From: Clostridiales bacterium CCNA10
GTDB taxonomy: Bacteria > Bacillota > Clostridia > Oscillospirales > Oscillospiraceae
Reading direction: 5' to 3'
DNA length: 64,000 bases
Assembly (NCBI GenBank): GCA_003573975.1
Contig: AP018533.1
Coordinates: 62,001 to 126,000 of the forward strand
Both the position numbers and the translations under genes were made by a program. A model generated the notes under the pieces. That model had not been told where the DNA came from, made no database searches, and was given only the letters and a program-made list of their open reading frames with translations. Below, one piece after another: positions 1 to 8,875 of this stretch (positions within the stretch are counted from its first letter, which is position 1; each line of letters opens with the position of its first letter).

Positions 1-2
1 AC

Positions 3-734
3 CGCGTCTATTTGAGGGAGCCTGTCCCGGCGGGCAGCTATCTGGCCGCCCTGCCGTCGGTGCGGGCGTTGGGGGACCGGGAGCATCCCCTGAAGATCCC
101 CGCCGACGTGACCTTCCTTGTGGGGGAGAACGGAACGGGCAAGTCCACCCTGCTGGAGGCGGTGGCGGTGGCCTGCGGCTTTAACGCCGAGGGCGGGACC
201 CGGAATTTCAGCTTCTCCACCCGGGAGACCCACTCTCCCCTGTACCGGTATCTCACGGTGGGGCGGACGGCCTATCCCAGAGACGGCTTTTTCCTCCGGG
301 CGGAGAGCTTTTACAACGTGGCCACCAACATCGACGAGATGGATGAGGAGCCGGGGCCGGGCGGACGGGTCATCGACAGCTACGGCGGGGTGTCCCTCCA
401 CCGCCAGTCCCACGGGGAGAGCTTCCTCTCCCTGGTGGAGCACCGCTTCGGCGGACAGGGGCTCTATCTGCTGGACGAGCCGGAGGCCGCCCTGTCCCCC
501 TCCCGGCTGATGACCCTGCTGGTCCACATCCGCCATCTGGTGGGGCAGGACTCCCAGTTCCTCATCGCCACCCACTCCCCCATCCTGATGGCCTATCCCG
601 GGGCCTGCATCTATCAGCTGTCAGAGGCGGGGATCGCCCGGGTGGACTACCGGGATACGGAGCACTACCGGCTGACCCGGCGGTTCCTGGAGGCCCCGGA
701 GCGGATGATGGAGCTGCTGTTTCAAGAGTTGTAG
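3..734 (+). CDS. AAA family ATPase (5' end probably outside window)
   Basis: This is a single-domain ABC/AAA-type ATPase of the small AAA_15/AAA_21 kind. Counting from the TTG at 12, Walker A (GENGTGKST) is at residues 38-46, a short signature-like segment (SHGES) near 132, Walker B with the catalytic Glu (LYLLDEPEAAL) near 151-161, and an H-loop (ATHSP) near 188. It has no membrane segment, so it acts in the cytoplasm. The reading frame is open to the left edge, and the residues before the TTG (RVYL) look like family sequence, so the true start may lie upstream. Its substrate is unknown, and it is not obviously tied functionally to mutL 50 bp downstream. Confidence 0.8.
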   Translation, partial: RVYLREPVPAGSYLAALPSVRALGDREHPLKIPADVTFLVGENGTGKSTLLEAVAVACGFNAEGGTRNFSFSTRETHSPLYRYLTVGRTAYPRDGFFLRAESFYNVATNIDEMDEEPGPGGRVIDSYGGVSLHRQSHGESFLSLVEHRFGGQGLYLLDEPEAALSPSRLMTLLVHIRHLVGQDSQFLIATHSPILMAYPGACIYQLSEAGIARVDYRDTEHYRLTRRFLEAPERMMELLFQEL

Positions 735-784
735 GGGCGGCCCGCCGCCCCATGTCAGAAACCTGTGCAAGGAAGAGGTACACC

Positions 785-2815
785 ATGCCAAACATCCAAG
801 TTTTAGACCCCCATGTGGCCGACCTGATCGCCGCCGGAGAGGTGGTGGAGCGGCCCGCCTCCGTGGCCAAGGAGCTGATGGAGAACGCCATTGACGCCGG
901 GGCGTCCAGCGTGACGGTGGAGATCGCCCACGGCGGCCTCACCTTCCTGCGGGTGACCGACGACGGGAAGGGGATCCCGTCGGACCAGCTCCGGACGGCC
1001 TTTCTCCGCCACGCCACCAGCAAGCTGCGCACCGAGTACGACCTGGAGGCCATCGGCACCCTGGGCTTCCGGGGGGAGGCCCTGGCGGCCATCGCCGCCG
1101 TCTCCCGGGTGGAGGTGATGAGCCGGACAGCGGACGCCCCGCTGGGGGCCTCCCTGGCCCTGGAGGGGGGCGAGCCCGGCCCGGTGGAGGAGGCGGGCTG
1201 CCCCCTGGGGACCACGATGGTGGTGCGTGACCTGTTTTACAATACCCCCGCCCGGCTGAAGTTTATGAAGAAGGACGCCGCTGAGGGGGCCGCCGTGTTC
1301 GCGGTGGTCCAGCGGGTCGCCCTGTCCCACCCGGAGGTGAGCGTGAAGTTCCTCCGGGACGGGAAGCAGGAGCTGCTCACCCCCGGGGACGGACAGCTGC
1401 AAAGCGCCGTATACGCCGTTCTGGGCCGGGAGCTGGCCCTGGGCTTCACCCGGGTGAAGGGCTCTGGGGAGGAGATGTCGGTCACCGGCTTTGTGTCCAA
1501 GCCCGCCTGCTGCCGGGCCAGCCGGAACTGGCAGTTCTTCTTTGTCAACGGCCGGCAGGTGAAGTCCCGGCTGATGCTGGCCGCCCTGGAGGAGGCCTAC
1601 CAGAACCAGAAGATGGTGGGCCGCTTCCCCGCCTGTGTGCTCCACCTGGAGGTGAAGCTGAGCGCGGTGGATGTGAATGTCCACCCCGCCAAGACGGAGG
1701 TGAAGTTCGGCAGCGAGCGGGCGGTGTTCAGCGCCGTGTACCACGCGGTGCGCGCCGCCCTGGAGGGGGACCGCACCCGGCCCGCGGCGGTGCTGGAGCC
1801 CGCCCGGCCTGCCTCGGTACCCGCGCGCCCCCCCGCGCCTGCTCCGGCGGCGGAGCCCACCCGGACCGAGGCGTCCGCTCCCCTGCTGGCCGTCCATGAC
1901 TCCGCCAGCCCGGTCCCGAAGCGGCCGGTTCGGAGCGATCCGCTCCTCCGGCCCCAGGCGCTGTCCCCCCAGCCTGTCCGCCCTGCCCCTGTCCCGCCGG
2001 AGCGGACAGGCTCCGTACCCCCCGTGAACAGGGAAACTACTTGTCGGAAGCAGGCGGGACCTGCCCTCACTCCTGTGGAAGAAAATGTGGATAATGTGGA
2101 TAAGTCGGTGGACAATGTGGAAAACGTCCGCCAGATGGCGACAGATCCTGTCGAAAACAGGCCGGAGCCGCCCTGTTCCGCCCCTGAAGAGACGAAAAAA
2201 GTACCGGAGATGCCCGCGGAGCCGGCTCCGGAGAGCCTGCTCCCCCAGGAGGAGCCCTGGCGGCTGGCAGGCGAGGTGCTGAACACCTACATCATCGTGG
2301 AGCAGGGGGACAAAGTGCTGTTCATCGACAAGCACGCCGCCCACGAGCGGATGAACTTCGACCGCATGAAGGCGGAGGGCTACGATCCCATGTCCCAGAC
2401 GCTCCTGGCCCCGGCGGTGTGCCGCCTGTCCCCGGAGGAGCACGCCGCGCTGACCGCCCGGCTCCCCCTGCTGGAGGAGTTCGGCTTTGCCGCGGAGGAC
2501 TTCGGCGGCGGGGCTCTCATCGTCCGCCAGGCCCCCTTTGACGTGGATCCGGGGGACATTGAGGCCACCCTCACCGAGATCGCCCGGAAGCTGCTGTCCA
2601 CCGGCTCCGCCGACCCGGCGGCGGCCCGGGACGAGCTGCTCCACACCATGGCCTGCAAGGCGGCCATCAAGGGGGGCTGGCGCACCAGCCCCCAGGAACT
2701 GGAGCGGGTGGCCCGGGCGGTGATGTCCGGCCAGGTCCGCTATTGCCCCCACGGCCGTCCCGTGGCCATCGAGCTGACCCGGGGACAGCTGGAAAAGCAG
2801 TTCAAGCGGGCCTGA
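785..2815 (+). CDS. mutL: DNA mismatch repair protein MutL
   Basis: MutL couples mismatch recognition by MutS to strand incision. The 676-aa protein has the N-terminal GHKL ATPase (ENAIDAG, DDGKGI, GFRGEAL motifs), a long Pro-rich linker of about residues 335-490, and a C-terminal dimerisation/endonuclease domain. That domain carries DKHAAHE, ACKAAIKGG and CPHGRP, the metal-site motifs of endonuclease-competent MutL found in bacteria without MutH. The ATG at 785 was chosen because AGGAAGAGG lies 6 nt upstream and the family N-terminus (IQVLDPHVADLIAAGEV) follows directly. miaA follows 42 bp later, a common pairing. The linker contains an unusual Val-Asp-Asn repeat caused by DnaA-box-like DNA, annotated separately. 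mutS is not in the window. Confidence 0.97.
   Translation: MPNIQVLDPHVADLIAAGEVVERPASVAKELMENAIDAGASSVTVEIAHGGLTFLRVTDDGKGIPSDQLRTAFLRHATSKLRTEYDLEAIGTLGFRGEALAAIAAVSRVEVMSRTADAPLGASLALEGGEPGPVEEAGCPLGTTMVVRDLFYNTPARLKFMKKDAAEGAAVFAVVQRVALSHPEVSVKFLRDGKQELLTPGDGQLQSAVYAVLGRELALGFTRVKGSGEEMSVTGFVSKPACCRASRNWQFFFVNGRQVKSRLMLAALEEAYQNQKMVGRFPACVLHLEVKLSAVDVNVHPAKTEVKFGSERAVFSAVYHAVRAALEGDRTRPAAVLEPARPASVPARPPAPAPAAEPTRTEASAPLLAVHDSASPVPKRPVRSDPLLRPQALSPQPVRPAPVPPERTGSVPPVNRETTCRKQAGPALTPVEENVDNVDKSVDNVENVRQMATDPVENRPEPPCSAPEETKKVPEMPAEPAPESLLPQEEPWRLAGEVLNTYIIVEQGDKVLFIDKHAAHERMNFDRMKAEGYDPMSQTLLAPAVCRLSPEEHAALTARLPLLEEFGFAAEDFGGGALIVRQAPFDVDPGDIEATLTEIARKLLSTGSADPAAARDELLHTMACKAAIKGGWRTSPQELERVARAVMSGQVRYCPHGRPVAIELTRGQLEKQFKRA
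2074..2124 (+). repeat. Cluster of DnaA-box-like 9-mers inside mutL linker
   Basis: Two exact TGTGGATAA 9-mers (reverse complement of the DnaA box TTATCCACA) are directly abutted at 2086-2094 and 2095-2103. Near matches TGTGGAAGA (2074-2082) and TGTGGAAAA (2116-2124) flank them. They are translated as a Val-Asp-Asn/Val-Asp-Lys repeat in the variable linker. The same abutted pair recurs before mnmE at 55630-55647. Binding of DnaA here is inference. Confidence 0.6.
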
Positions 2816-2857
2816 GGCCCGGCAGGATACTTGCAATTTTACTTCGGAGGTGGTACG

Positions 2858-3802
2858 ATGCCCCCAAAGATCCTGGTGATCGTCGGCCCCACAGCCTCGG
2901 GCAAGACCCGGCTGGCGGTGGAGCTGGCCCATGAGTGGAACGGAGAGGTGGTCTCCGCCGACTCCATGCAGGTCTACCGCCGCATGGACATCGGCACGGC
3001 CAAGCCCACAGCGGAGGAGATGGACGGGATCCCACACCACATGATCGACGTGGCCGACCCCGGGGAGGACTTCTCCGCCGCCCGGTATGTGGAGATGGCC
3101 TCGGCCTGTGTGGATGGGATCCTGGCCCGGGGCAGGCTGCCCATCGTGGCCGGGGGGACAGGGCTGTATATCGACTCCCTGCTCTCCGGGCGGACCTTCG
3201 CCGCCTTCTCCCCCGACAGCCCCCTGCGGGGGGAGCTGGAGGCTGAACTGGCCCGGCGAGGCGGGGCGGCCATGCTGGAGGAGCTGGCCCGGGTGGATCC
3301 GGAGACCGCCGCGCGCCTCCACCCCAACGACCACAAGCGCATCGTCCGGGCCCTGGAGGTGTTCCGCTCCACCGGCAGGACCATCTCCCAGCACGACCGG
3401 GAGACCCGTGCCCTCCCCCCCCGCTATGACGCACTCACCATCGGCCTGACCTTCCGGGAGCGGGCCGACCTGTGGGCCCGCATCGACCGGCGGGTGGACC
3501 AGATGGCCCGGGACGGCCTGGAGGCGGAGGTGCGGGGGCTGCTGTCCTCTGGGCTGCCCCGGACGTGCACCGCCATGCAGGCCATTGGCTATAAGGAATT
3601 TGTGGCCGCGGTGGATGGACAGATTTCCTGGAAGGAGGCGGAGGAACTGGTGAAGCTCCGCTCCCGGCAGTATGCCAAGCGGCAGCTGACCTGGTTCCGC
3701 CGCCGGGAGGGGACCCAGTGGATCACCTGGGAGAAAGAACCAGATTTTGGCACTGCCCGGCGGCGTTCGACGGAATTTATCCGGGAGGCTGGGTTAGGAT
3801 AG
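2858..3802 (+). CDS. miaA: tRNA dimethylallyltransferase MiaA
   Basis: MiaA transfers a dimethylallyl group from DMAPP to the N6 amine of A37 in tRNAs that read UNN codons. The 314-aa product has the P-loop GPTASGKT at residues 10-17, the DSMQVYR motif near 35, the GGTGLY motif near 100, and a typical length for the family. The ATG at 2858 has GGAGG 7 nt upstream. The frame extends further 5' but without a ribosome binding site. It lies between mutL and hfq, a widely conserved order (mutL-miaA-hfq), so co-transcription is likely. Confidence 0.96.
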   Translation: MPPKILVIVGPTASGKTRLAVELAHEWNGEVVSADSMQVYRRMDIGTAKPTAEEMDGIPHHMIDVADPGEDFSAARYVEMASACVDGILARGRLPIVAGGTGLYIDSLLSGRTFAAFSPDSPLRGELEAELARRGGAAMLEELARVDPETAARLHPNDHKRIVRALEVFRSTGRTISQHDRETRALPPRYDALTIGLTFRERADLWARIDRRVDQMARDGLEAEVRGLLSSGLPRTCTAMQAIGYKEFVAAVDGQISWKEAEELVKLRSRQYAKRQLTWFRRREGTQWITWEKEPDFGTARRRSTEFIREAGLG

Positions 3803-3861
3803 AGGCACTTCAAGCGCGGCTCCGGCCGGGGCCCCGCCAGAGAAAAAAGGAGTGCTACATC

Positions 3862-4095
3862 ATGCAGAAAACAAATAACCTCCAGGAGATCTTCCTCACC
3901 CAGGTCCGCCGGGACCGCCGCCCCGTGACCATGTTTTTGATGAACGGTTATCAGATGCGGGGCTATGTCACCGGCTTTGACGCCTTCACGGTGGTCCTCA
4001 GCAGCGACGGTAAGCAGATGGTCATTTACAAGCACGCCATCTCCACCATCGTGCCTGAGCGCCCCGTGGCGCTGTGCGAGCCCGGGGAGGTCTGA
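3862..4095 (+). CDS. hfq: RNA chaperone Hfq
   Basis: Hfq is a hexameric Sm-like protein that binds A- and U-rich RNA and helps small RNAs pair with mRNAs. The 77-aa product has the Sm1 region ([20 protein letters not shown], then [13 protein letters not shown]) and the Sm2 signature YKHAIST. It ends soon after Sm2, so it has the short tail usual in Firmicutes. The start at 3862 is supported by AAAGGAG 9 nt upstream and by family length. The 59-nt gap to miaA shows no terminator. The 130 nt after it contains a GC-rich inverted repeat (GGAGGGCGG/CCGCCCTCC class) that could end transcription. Confidence 0.96.
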   Translation: MQKTNNLQEIFLTQVRRDRRPVTMFLMNGYQMRGYVTGFDAFTVVLSSDGKQMVIYKHAISTIVPERPVALCEPGEV

Positions 4096-4227
4096 GACGT
4101 CCCCGCCCCGGGACATGCGGAGGGCGGCCCGGCCCGCCCTCCGCCCGGGGATCTATGAGCTCTGCCTCCGCCCGGCGGGGCCGGAGCTGATGGATCCCAC
4201 GGATTTCAAGAGAAAGAGAGAACTGCC

Positions 4228-5496
4228 ATGAAACAAGGGAAAGCCCTGATCACCTTTGTGATGGTCCTGCTGGCGGCCGCCCTGACGTGCTATTTGGGCT
4301 ATTATGTGTGGGATACCTTTCAGGAGCCCTTTACCACCACCTACGCCTATGAGTATGAGCTCAACGACAGCGTGGAGGCCGAGGGCCTCATCGTCCGCCG
4401 GGAGCAGGTGCTCCCCGGCGCTCAGGGGATCCTGGATGTGACCCGGGGCGAGGGGGAGCAGGTGGGGCTGGGCCAGCAGATCGGTCTGGTCTATCGGGAT
4501 GACCAGGCCCAGCAGGCCCAGGGGCAGCAGGAGGCCCTGCGGATGGAGCTGGTCCAGCTCCGGTACGCCATCGGCCAGGGCGGAGACGCCGCCTCAGCGG
4601 CCAGAGTGGATGAGGAGATCCTCCAGGCCCTGGTGGCGCTGCGCAGCTCCGCCGCCCTGAACGATTACAGCAGCCTGGAGGACCAGGTGCTGGAGGTGAA
4701 GAGCAGTGTGCTGCGCCGGGAGTACGCCTATGGCGCGGATCTGAGCGCGGTAGACCTGGCCGCCCGCCTCACCGAGATGACCGCCCAGTATGAGGCGCTG
4801 CGGGCCCAGAACTATGACGCCGTCACCCGGATCACCGCCCCGGTGTCCGGGACCTTCTCCGCCCTGGTGGACGGGTATGAGACCCTGATCGATCCGGATA
4901 CCGCCCTCCAGCTGACCCCGGAGGGGTTGTCCGGCCTGATGAAGCAGCCCCCGGAGGCCGACCGCACCGCGGCGGGGAAGCTCATCACCTCCAACCAGTG
5001 GCAGTTTGCCGCCCTGGTCACCCAGGAGGAGGGGGAGCGGCTGGCGCGGGAGAGCGGCGTGACCCTCCGCTTTGCCAGCGACTTTACCCAGGACATCCCC
5101 ATGGAGGTGGTCCGGGTGGGAGAGCCGGAAAACGGACAGGCGGTGGTGGTGCTGTCCACCGACCACTGCCTGGAGCAGACCACCCTGTTGCGCCGCCAGA
5201 CGGCGGAGCTGATCTTTGACAGCCGGAGCGGCCTGCGGGTGCCGAAGGGGGCGGTGCGCATGATCGACGGGACGCGGACCGATGAGGAGACCGGCGAGAC
5301 CACCCAGTACAGCACCCTGGGCGTCTATGTGGTGACGGCGGGCCGGGCGGAGTTCAAGCCGGTGGAGATCCTGGCCGAGGGGGACGAGTTCTATGTGGTC
5401 CGTTCGGTGAACCAGGACCGGAAGGCGCTGCGGGCCGGGGACGAGGTGGTCATCCGGGGCACCGGCCTGTACGATGGAAAGCTGCTGGAGTTCTGA
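4228..5496 (+). CDS. HlyD-like membrane-anchored adaptor protein
   Basis: The 422-aa protein has one N-terminal membrane segment (about residues 8-28), then a split lipoyl/barrel-sandwich region around a Gln/Glu-rich coiled coil (about 88-200) and a beta-barrel-like C-terminal half. This is the layout of HlyD/AcrA-type membrane fusion proteins, but no partner ABC or RND transporter is nearby. It sits between hfq and yggS-sepF-divIVA, so a link to the envelope or division machinery is possible by position only. Upstream AGAGAAAGAGAG is a weak ribosome binding site for the ATG at 4228. The family call is firm to the level of HlyD-like fold; the role is unknown. Confidence 0.75.
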   Translation: MKQGKALITFVMVLLAAALTCYLGYYVWDTFQEPFTTTYAYEYELNDSVEAEGLIVRREQVLPGAQGILDVTRGEGEQVGLGQQIGLVYRDDQAQQAQGQQEALRMELVQLRYAIGQGGDAASAARVDEEILQALVALRSSAALNDYSSLEDQVLEVKSSVLRREYAYGADLSAVDLAARLTEMTAQYEALRAQNYDAVTRITAPVSGTFSALVDGYETLIDPDTALQLTPEGLSGLMKQPPEADRTAAGKLITSNQWQFAALVTQEEGERLARESGVTLRFASDFTQDIPMEVVRVGEPENGQAVVVLSTDHCLEQTTLLRRQTAELIFDSRSGLRVPKGAVRMIDGTRTDEETGETTQYSTLGVYVVTAGRAEFKPVEILAEGDEFYVVRSVNQDRKALRAGDEVVIRGTGLYDGKLLEF

Positions 5497-5554
5497 CGGG
5501 CGCGGCCTGCCGGAGGAACAGCCAGAGACAGAAATACAGAAAGAGGGAGCGGAA

Positions 5555-6262
5555 ATGTCTATTCAGGAGCACGTCAATACAGTCAAAGAGACCATCGCCG
5601 CCGCCGCCCGGGCGGCGGGGCGGGACCCGGGGGAGATCACCCTGTGCGCCGCCACCAAGGTGCAGACGGACGATACCATCCGTCAGGCCATCGCCGCGGG
5701 GATTGCGGTGTGCGGCGAGAACCGGGTCCAGGAGCTCACCGCTCACCTGGCCGCCGGCGCCTATGCCGGGGCCCAGGTCCATTTCATCGGCCACCTCCAG
5801 ACCAACAAGGTCAAGCAGGTAGTGGGAAAGGCGGCGCTGATCCACTCGGTGGACTCCCAGCGGCTGCTTCAGGCCATCGACAGCCAGGCGGGCAAGCTGG
5901 GCCTGGTGCAGGACATCCTGCTGGAGGTCAACATCGCCGGGGAGGAGAGCAAGGGGGGCTGCACCCCGCAGGAGGCGGAGGAGCTGGCCGCCCTGGCGGA
6001 GGGGATGGACCATGTGCGCCTGCGGGGGCTGATGGCCATCCCTCCGGTTTCTCCGGAGCCTGGGGCCAACCGCCCGTTTTTTGCGGCGATGCGTCAGCTT
6101 TTTGTTGACATAAAGGGAAAAATGGCCCATAATCAAGACGATATGGATTGCCTGTCCATGGGCATGAGCGGGGATTATGCCGACGCCATCGCCGAAGGCT
6201 CCACGCTGGTGCGGGTGGGGACCGCCCTGTTCGGGCCCCGGCCCCCCATGACAAAGCAATAA
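5555..6262 (+). CDS. yggS: YggS/YlmE-type PLP homeostasis protein
   Basis: This is a single-domain fold-type III PLP-binding protein (235 aa) that helps maintain pyridoxal phosphate levels and has no firmly known catalytic reaction. The PLP lysine is K35 in CAATKVQ. Family motifs include GENRVQE, HFIGHLQTNK and the C-terminal LSMGMSGDYADAI, followed by VRVGTALFG. The ATG at 5555 has AGAGGGAG 6-8 nt upstream. The position immediately before sepF is the classic ylmE-sepF order of the Firmicutes division cluster. Confidence 0.94.
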   Translation: MSIQEHVNTVKETIAAAARAAGRDPGEITLCAATKVQTDDTIRQAIAAGIAVCGENRVQELTAHLAAGAYAGAQVHFIGHLQTNKVKQVVGKAALIHSVDSQRLLQAIDSQAGKLGLVQDILLEVNIAGEESKGGCTPQEAEELAALAEGMDHVRLRGLMAIPPVSPEPGANRPFFAAMRQLFVDIKGKMAHNQDDMDCLSMGMSGDYADAIAEGSTLVRVGTALFGPRPPMTKQ

Positions 6263-6299
6263 GGTCCGCGTATACTTCCTGAGAAAAGAGGGTTTCACT

Positions 6300-6785
6300 A
6301 TGGGATTTTTGGACGAGTTTAAGCGGCTGGCCCACCCCTATGAGGATGAGGAAGAGGACAACTTCGAGGACGACTTTGACGCCTCCCCCCGTCCCATCGA
6401 GCGCCGGGAGCGGGAACGCGCCCCCCGGAGCGAACCGGCATACTCCAGCCCCGTGATGGACGAGCTGGAGGCCCGCCGGAGCAACAAGGTGGTCAATATC
6501 CGGGCTGCCACCCAGCTCCAGGTGGTGCTGGTCAAGCCGGAGCGCTTTGAGAACGCCAGCGAGATCGCCGACCACCTGCGTGAGAAGCGCACGGTGGTGC
6601 TGAACCTGGAGTCCACCAACAAGGAGATCGCCCGCCGCCTGCTGGACTTCCTGTCCGGCGTGGCCTATGCCAACGAGGGCAAGATCAAGAAGGTGGCCAT
6701 CTCCACCTACATTATCACCCCCTATAACGTGGACATTCTGGGGGATCTGATCGACGAGCTGGAGAACAACGGGCTGTATTTTTAA
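6300..6785 (+). CDS. sepF: Cell division protein SepF
   Basis: SepF tethers FtsZ filaments to the membrane and aligns them. The 161-aa protein starts with a short amphipathic membrane-binding stretch (MGFLDEFKRLAHPYE), followed by an acidic Asp/Glu linker (about 16-30), a basic linker, and the C-terminal SepF/DUF552 domain from about residue 75. That domain shows VVLVKPERFENASEIADHL, REKRTVVLNLE and the terminal INPYNVDI-like ITPYNVDILGD. The start is supported by the conserved N-terminus. It is in a + strand run with yggS, an unknown anchored protein and divIVA. Confidence 0.95.
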   Translation: MGFLDEFKRLAHPYEDEEEDNFEDDFDASPRPIERRERERAPRSEPAYSSPVMDELEARRSNKVVNIRAATQLQVVLVKPERFENASEIADHLREKRTVVLNLESTNKEIARRLLDFLSGVAYANEGKIKKVAISTYIITPYNVDILGDLIDELENNGLYF

Positions 6786-6797
6786 GGGGAGGACCCC

Positions 6798-7979
6798 ATG
6801 AAGAAAAAATACCTGGTCCCGGCCGCGGCTGCCGCGGCGGCGCTGGTCCTGCTGGCCGCCGCCCTCCTGTGGTACGGGCGGAGCCGGTCATTCCGGGCGG
6901 TGTTTCCACTGTCCGGCTCTGTGGAGGTGTCCTGCCGGGCCCAGTGGACGCCGGAGGAGGGACAGGGCTATGCCCGGGACCTGACCGGGGAACAGACCAG
7001 CCAGGTGCTGGGAGCCCTGAAGGAGCAGCAGCTCCGCCGCCGGTATGGGGACCTTCTGCCCTGGGGCGGGGAGGGGCCGGTGACCTCCTCCATGGGGGAG
7101 AGCCTGCTGCTCACCTTCCGGGACCGGAGCGGGGTGTCCTGTGAGCTGTTGTTTTTGGGGGACCGGATGTGGCTCCACGACCTGGAGCGGGACTGGGGGG
7201 CCAGCTATTCCCTCTCCGGCGGCCAGGTCTTCCAGGAGGAGTTGACCGGCGTTGTCTATGAGCTGGTGCGCCCCAAGGCGGAGACCGTGGGGACGGTGTA
7301 CGCGGATCTGGACGGGGACGGCTCTGACGAGACGGTGCGGCTGTGCGCGGAAGAGACGGTGAAGCCCGACGAGAGCGGGGTCCCTCTGGTCACCGATGAG
7401 GCGGCCCTGCGCCCCTACCGCCTGGAGACGGAGGTGGACGGCCGGGCGGCGGCCTGCGCCCTTGGGGATGCGGGAGAGCGGTACGAAGGAGTGGCGCGCC
7501 TGTTTGTCACCGCGGACCGGGCCGGTGCGCCGGTGATCGTGGCTGGGCTGTCCGAGGAGGGGGAGAGCGGAGAACTCGCGGTATACGCCCTCTCCTGGGA
7601 CTCCGGGACCGGCTCCTTCGTCCGGCTGGAGGCGCCCAGGTACTCCATTCAGGGGCTTTTGGAGGGAACAACGGCCCATGTGGTGGTGCCGGAGACCGGA
7701 AACGCGGAGGACTTGGATCTGAACTGGTGGCTGTCCCGGCAGAACGCCCAGACTGCCCCGGAGGCAGGACAGCCCGGAGCCCCGGAGCAGGCCGGTGGGA
7801 TCTGCGGCGTGGGACCGGCGGAACAGGGGATCCAAGTGATCCAGCCCCTGTGGAACAGGGACCAGGCAGAGAAAATGGGCTGGTTGGTGACCCAGGTGAC
7901 CTGGAAGGACAGAGAGCCGGCGGTGGTCAGCCAATATTTTGACTGGCAGGCCGAAGCCGCGGAAGATGTGCTGCGCTGA
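6798..7979 (+). CDS. Unknown membrane-anchored extracytoplasmic protein
   Basis: The 393-aa product has an Ala/Leu-rich N-terminal membrane anchor (about 6-26) and a large predicted outside domain. A DLDGDGSDE stretch at residues 170-178 resembles the Ca-binding loops of FG-GAP/EF-like repeats. I do not recognise the family. AGGGGAGGA lies just upstream of the ATG and the gene starts 12 nt after sepF, so it is almost certainly co-transcribed with sepF and divIVA. No catalytic motif is evident. It could sense or modify the envelope at division sites, but this is only a positional guess. Confidence 0.65.
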   Translation: MKKKYLVPAAAAAAALVLLAAALLWYGRSRSFRAVFPLSGSVEVSCRAQWTPEEGQGYARDLTGEQTSQVLGALKEQQLRRRYGDLLPWGGEGPVTSSMGESLLLTFRDRSGVSCELLFLGDRMWLHDLERDWGASYSLSGGQVFQEELTGVVYELVRPKAETVGTVYADLDGDGSDETVRLCAEETVKPDESGVPLVTDEAALRPYRLETEVDGRAAACALGDAGERYEGVARLFVTADRAGAPVIVAGLSEEGESGELAVYALSWDSGTGSFVRLEAPRYSIQGLLEGTTAHVVVPETGNAEDLDLNWWLSRQNAQTAPEAGQPGAPEQAGGICGVGPAEQGIQVIQPLWNRDQAEKMGWLVTQVTWKDREPAVVSQYFDWQAEAAEDVLR

Positions 7980-8010
7980 GACCGGCGCTTTGATTAGGAG
8001 GTAATGAACG

Positions 8011-8736
8011 ATGCTGACTCCCCAGGAGGTTTCCGAGCGCGCCTTTCCCAAGGCGTCCTTCGGCGGGTATAATATGACCCAGGTGGACGAGTTCCTGGAC
8101 GTGCTGACCGAGGATTACAGCGCCCTGTACAGCGAGAATGCGGTGCTCAAAAGCAAAATGAAGGTGCTGGTGGAGAAGGTGGAGGAGTACCGCTCCACAG
8201 AGGAGGCTATGCGGAAGGCCCTGATGACCGCCCAGCGCATGGCGGATGACCTGGTGAAAGAGGCCGAGCAGAAGCGGGACCAGATCCTTCAGGAGGCTGC
8301 CGCGGAGGCACAGAAGAAGGTGGACTCCATCCGCCAGGAGGCGGAGGCGGAGCAGTTCCGCCTGGCCGCGGCCCAGAAGGAGACTGCGGGCTATGTGGCC
8401 AAGGTGAAGGCCCTCCACGCCCAGGCCCAGGCCTATCTGGATCAGCTGGACCAGCTGGTCCCCGCGGCCCCCGACCAGCAGGAGGAGAAGATGGAGGAGG
8501 CCGTCTCCGACATCGACGACAGCGTCCAGCGCTTGGTAGCCCAGGCCATGGCGGAGGCCGCTGCGGAGAACGAGAAGGTCCGCCAGGCTGGGGAGAGCCA
8601 GCCTGCCGAAGATCTGTCCGATACCGCCGAGTTTCCGGCACAGAAGGTTCAACCGGAGGAAAACGGGGACATGGAAAAGACCACCCGGATCGACTTTGGA
8701 GAGCTTCAGTTCGGTCGGGACTATGAGATCAAGTAG
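8011..8736 (+). CDS. divIVA: DivIVA-family protein
   Basis: DivIVA proteins bind negatively curved membrane at poles and septa and recruit division or sporulation partners. The 241-aa product begins with the canonical N-terminal motif (LTPQEVSERAF followed by GYNMTQVDEFLD) and continues as a long Glu/Lys/Gln/Ala-rich coiled coil to about residue 150. A Gln/Glu-rich, less ordered tail follows. AGGAGG sits 9 nt before the ATG. It closes the yggS-sepF-orf-divIVA division run, as in many Gram-positive bacteria. Confidence 0.94.
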   Translation: MLTPQEVSERAFPKASFGGYNMTQVDEFLDVLTEDYSALYSENAVLKSKMKVLVEKVEEYRSTEEAMRKALMTAQRMADDLVKEAEQKRDQILQEAAAEAQKKVDSIRQEAEAEQFRLAAAQKETAGYVAKVKALHAQAQAYLDQLDQLVPAAPDQQEEKMEEAVSDIDDSVQRLVAQAMAEAAAENEKVRQAGESQPAEDLSDTAEFPAQKVQPEENGDMEKTTRIDFGELQFGRDYEIK

Positions 8737-8802
8737 ATCCATTTCGGTCCTGCCCTCAGAAATCGCCCGGCCGCGCCTATCGTGCGTGTCAGCGGCTTCC
8801 GC

Positions 8803-8831
8803 TTGTGTTTTTTCCTCAAATGTGTTATACT
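8803..8831 (+). promoter_or_regulatory. Sigma-A type promoter for smpB
   Basis: TTGTGT at 8803-8808 and TATACT at 8826-8831 are 17 nt apart, with an extended -10 (TG one base before TATACT). It lies 45 nt upstream of the smpB start in the gap after divIVA. Confidence 0.65.
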
Positions 8832-8875
8832 GAGGGCCCTGAGAGGGGCAGAATACGGCATACAGCCGGAGGGAG

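Noticed and set aside
2086..2103. mutL DnaA boxes as the chromosomal origin
   Set aside because: They lie inside a conserved gene, with no AT-rich unwinding region and no dnaA or dnaN nearby.
803..3394. 863-codon open frame on the - strand across mutL and miaA
   Set aside because: It is a GC-rich antisense shadow: low-complexity Gly/Arg/Pro product, no ribosome binding site, and both sense genes are strongly conserved.
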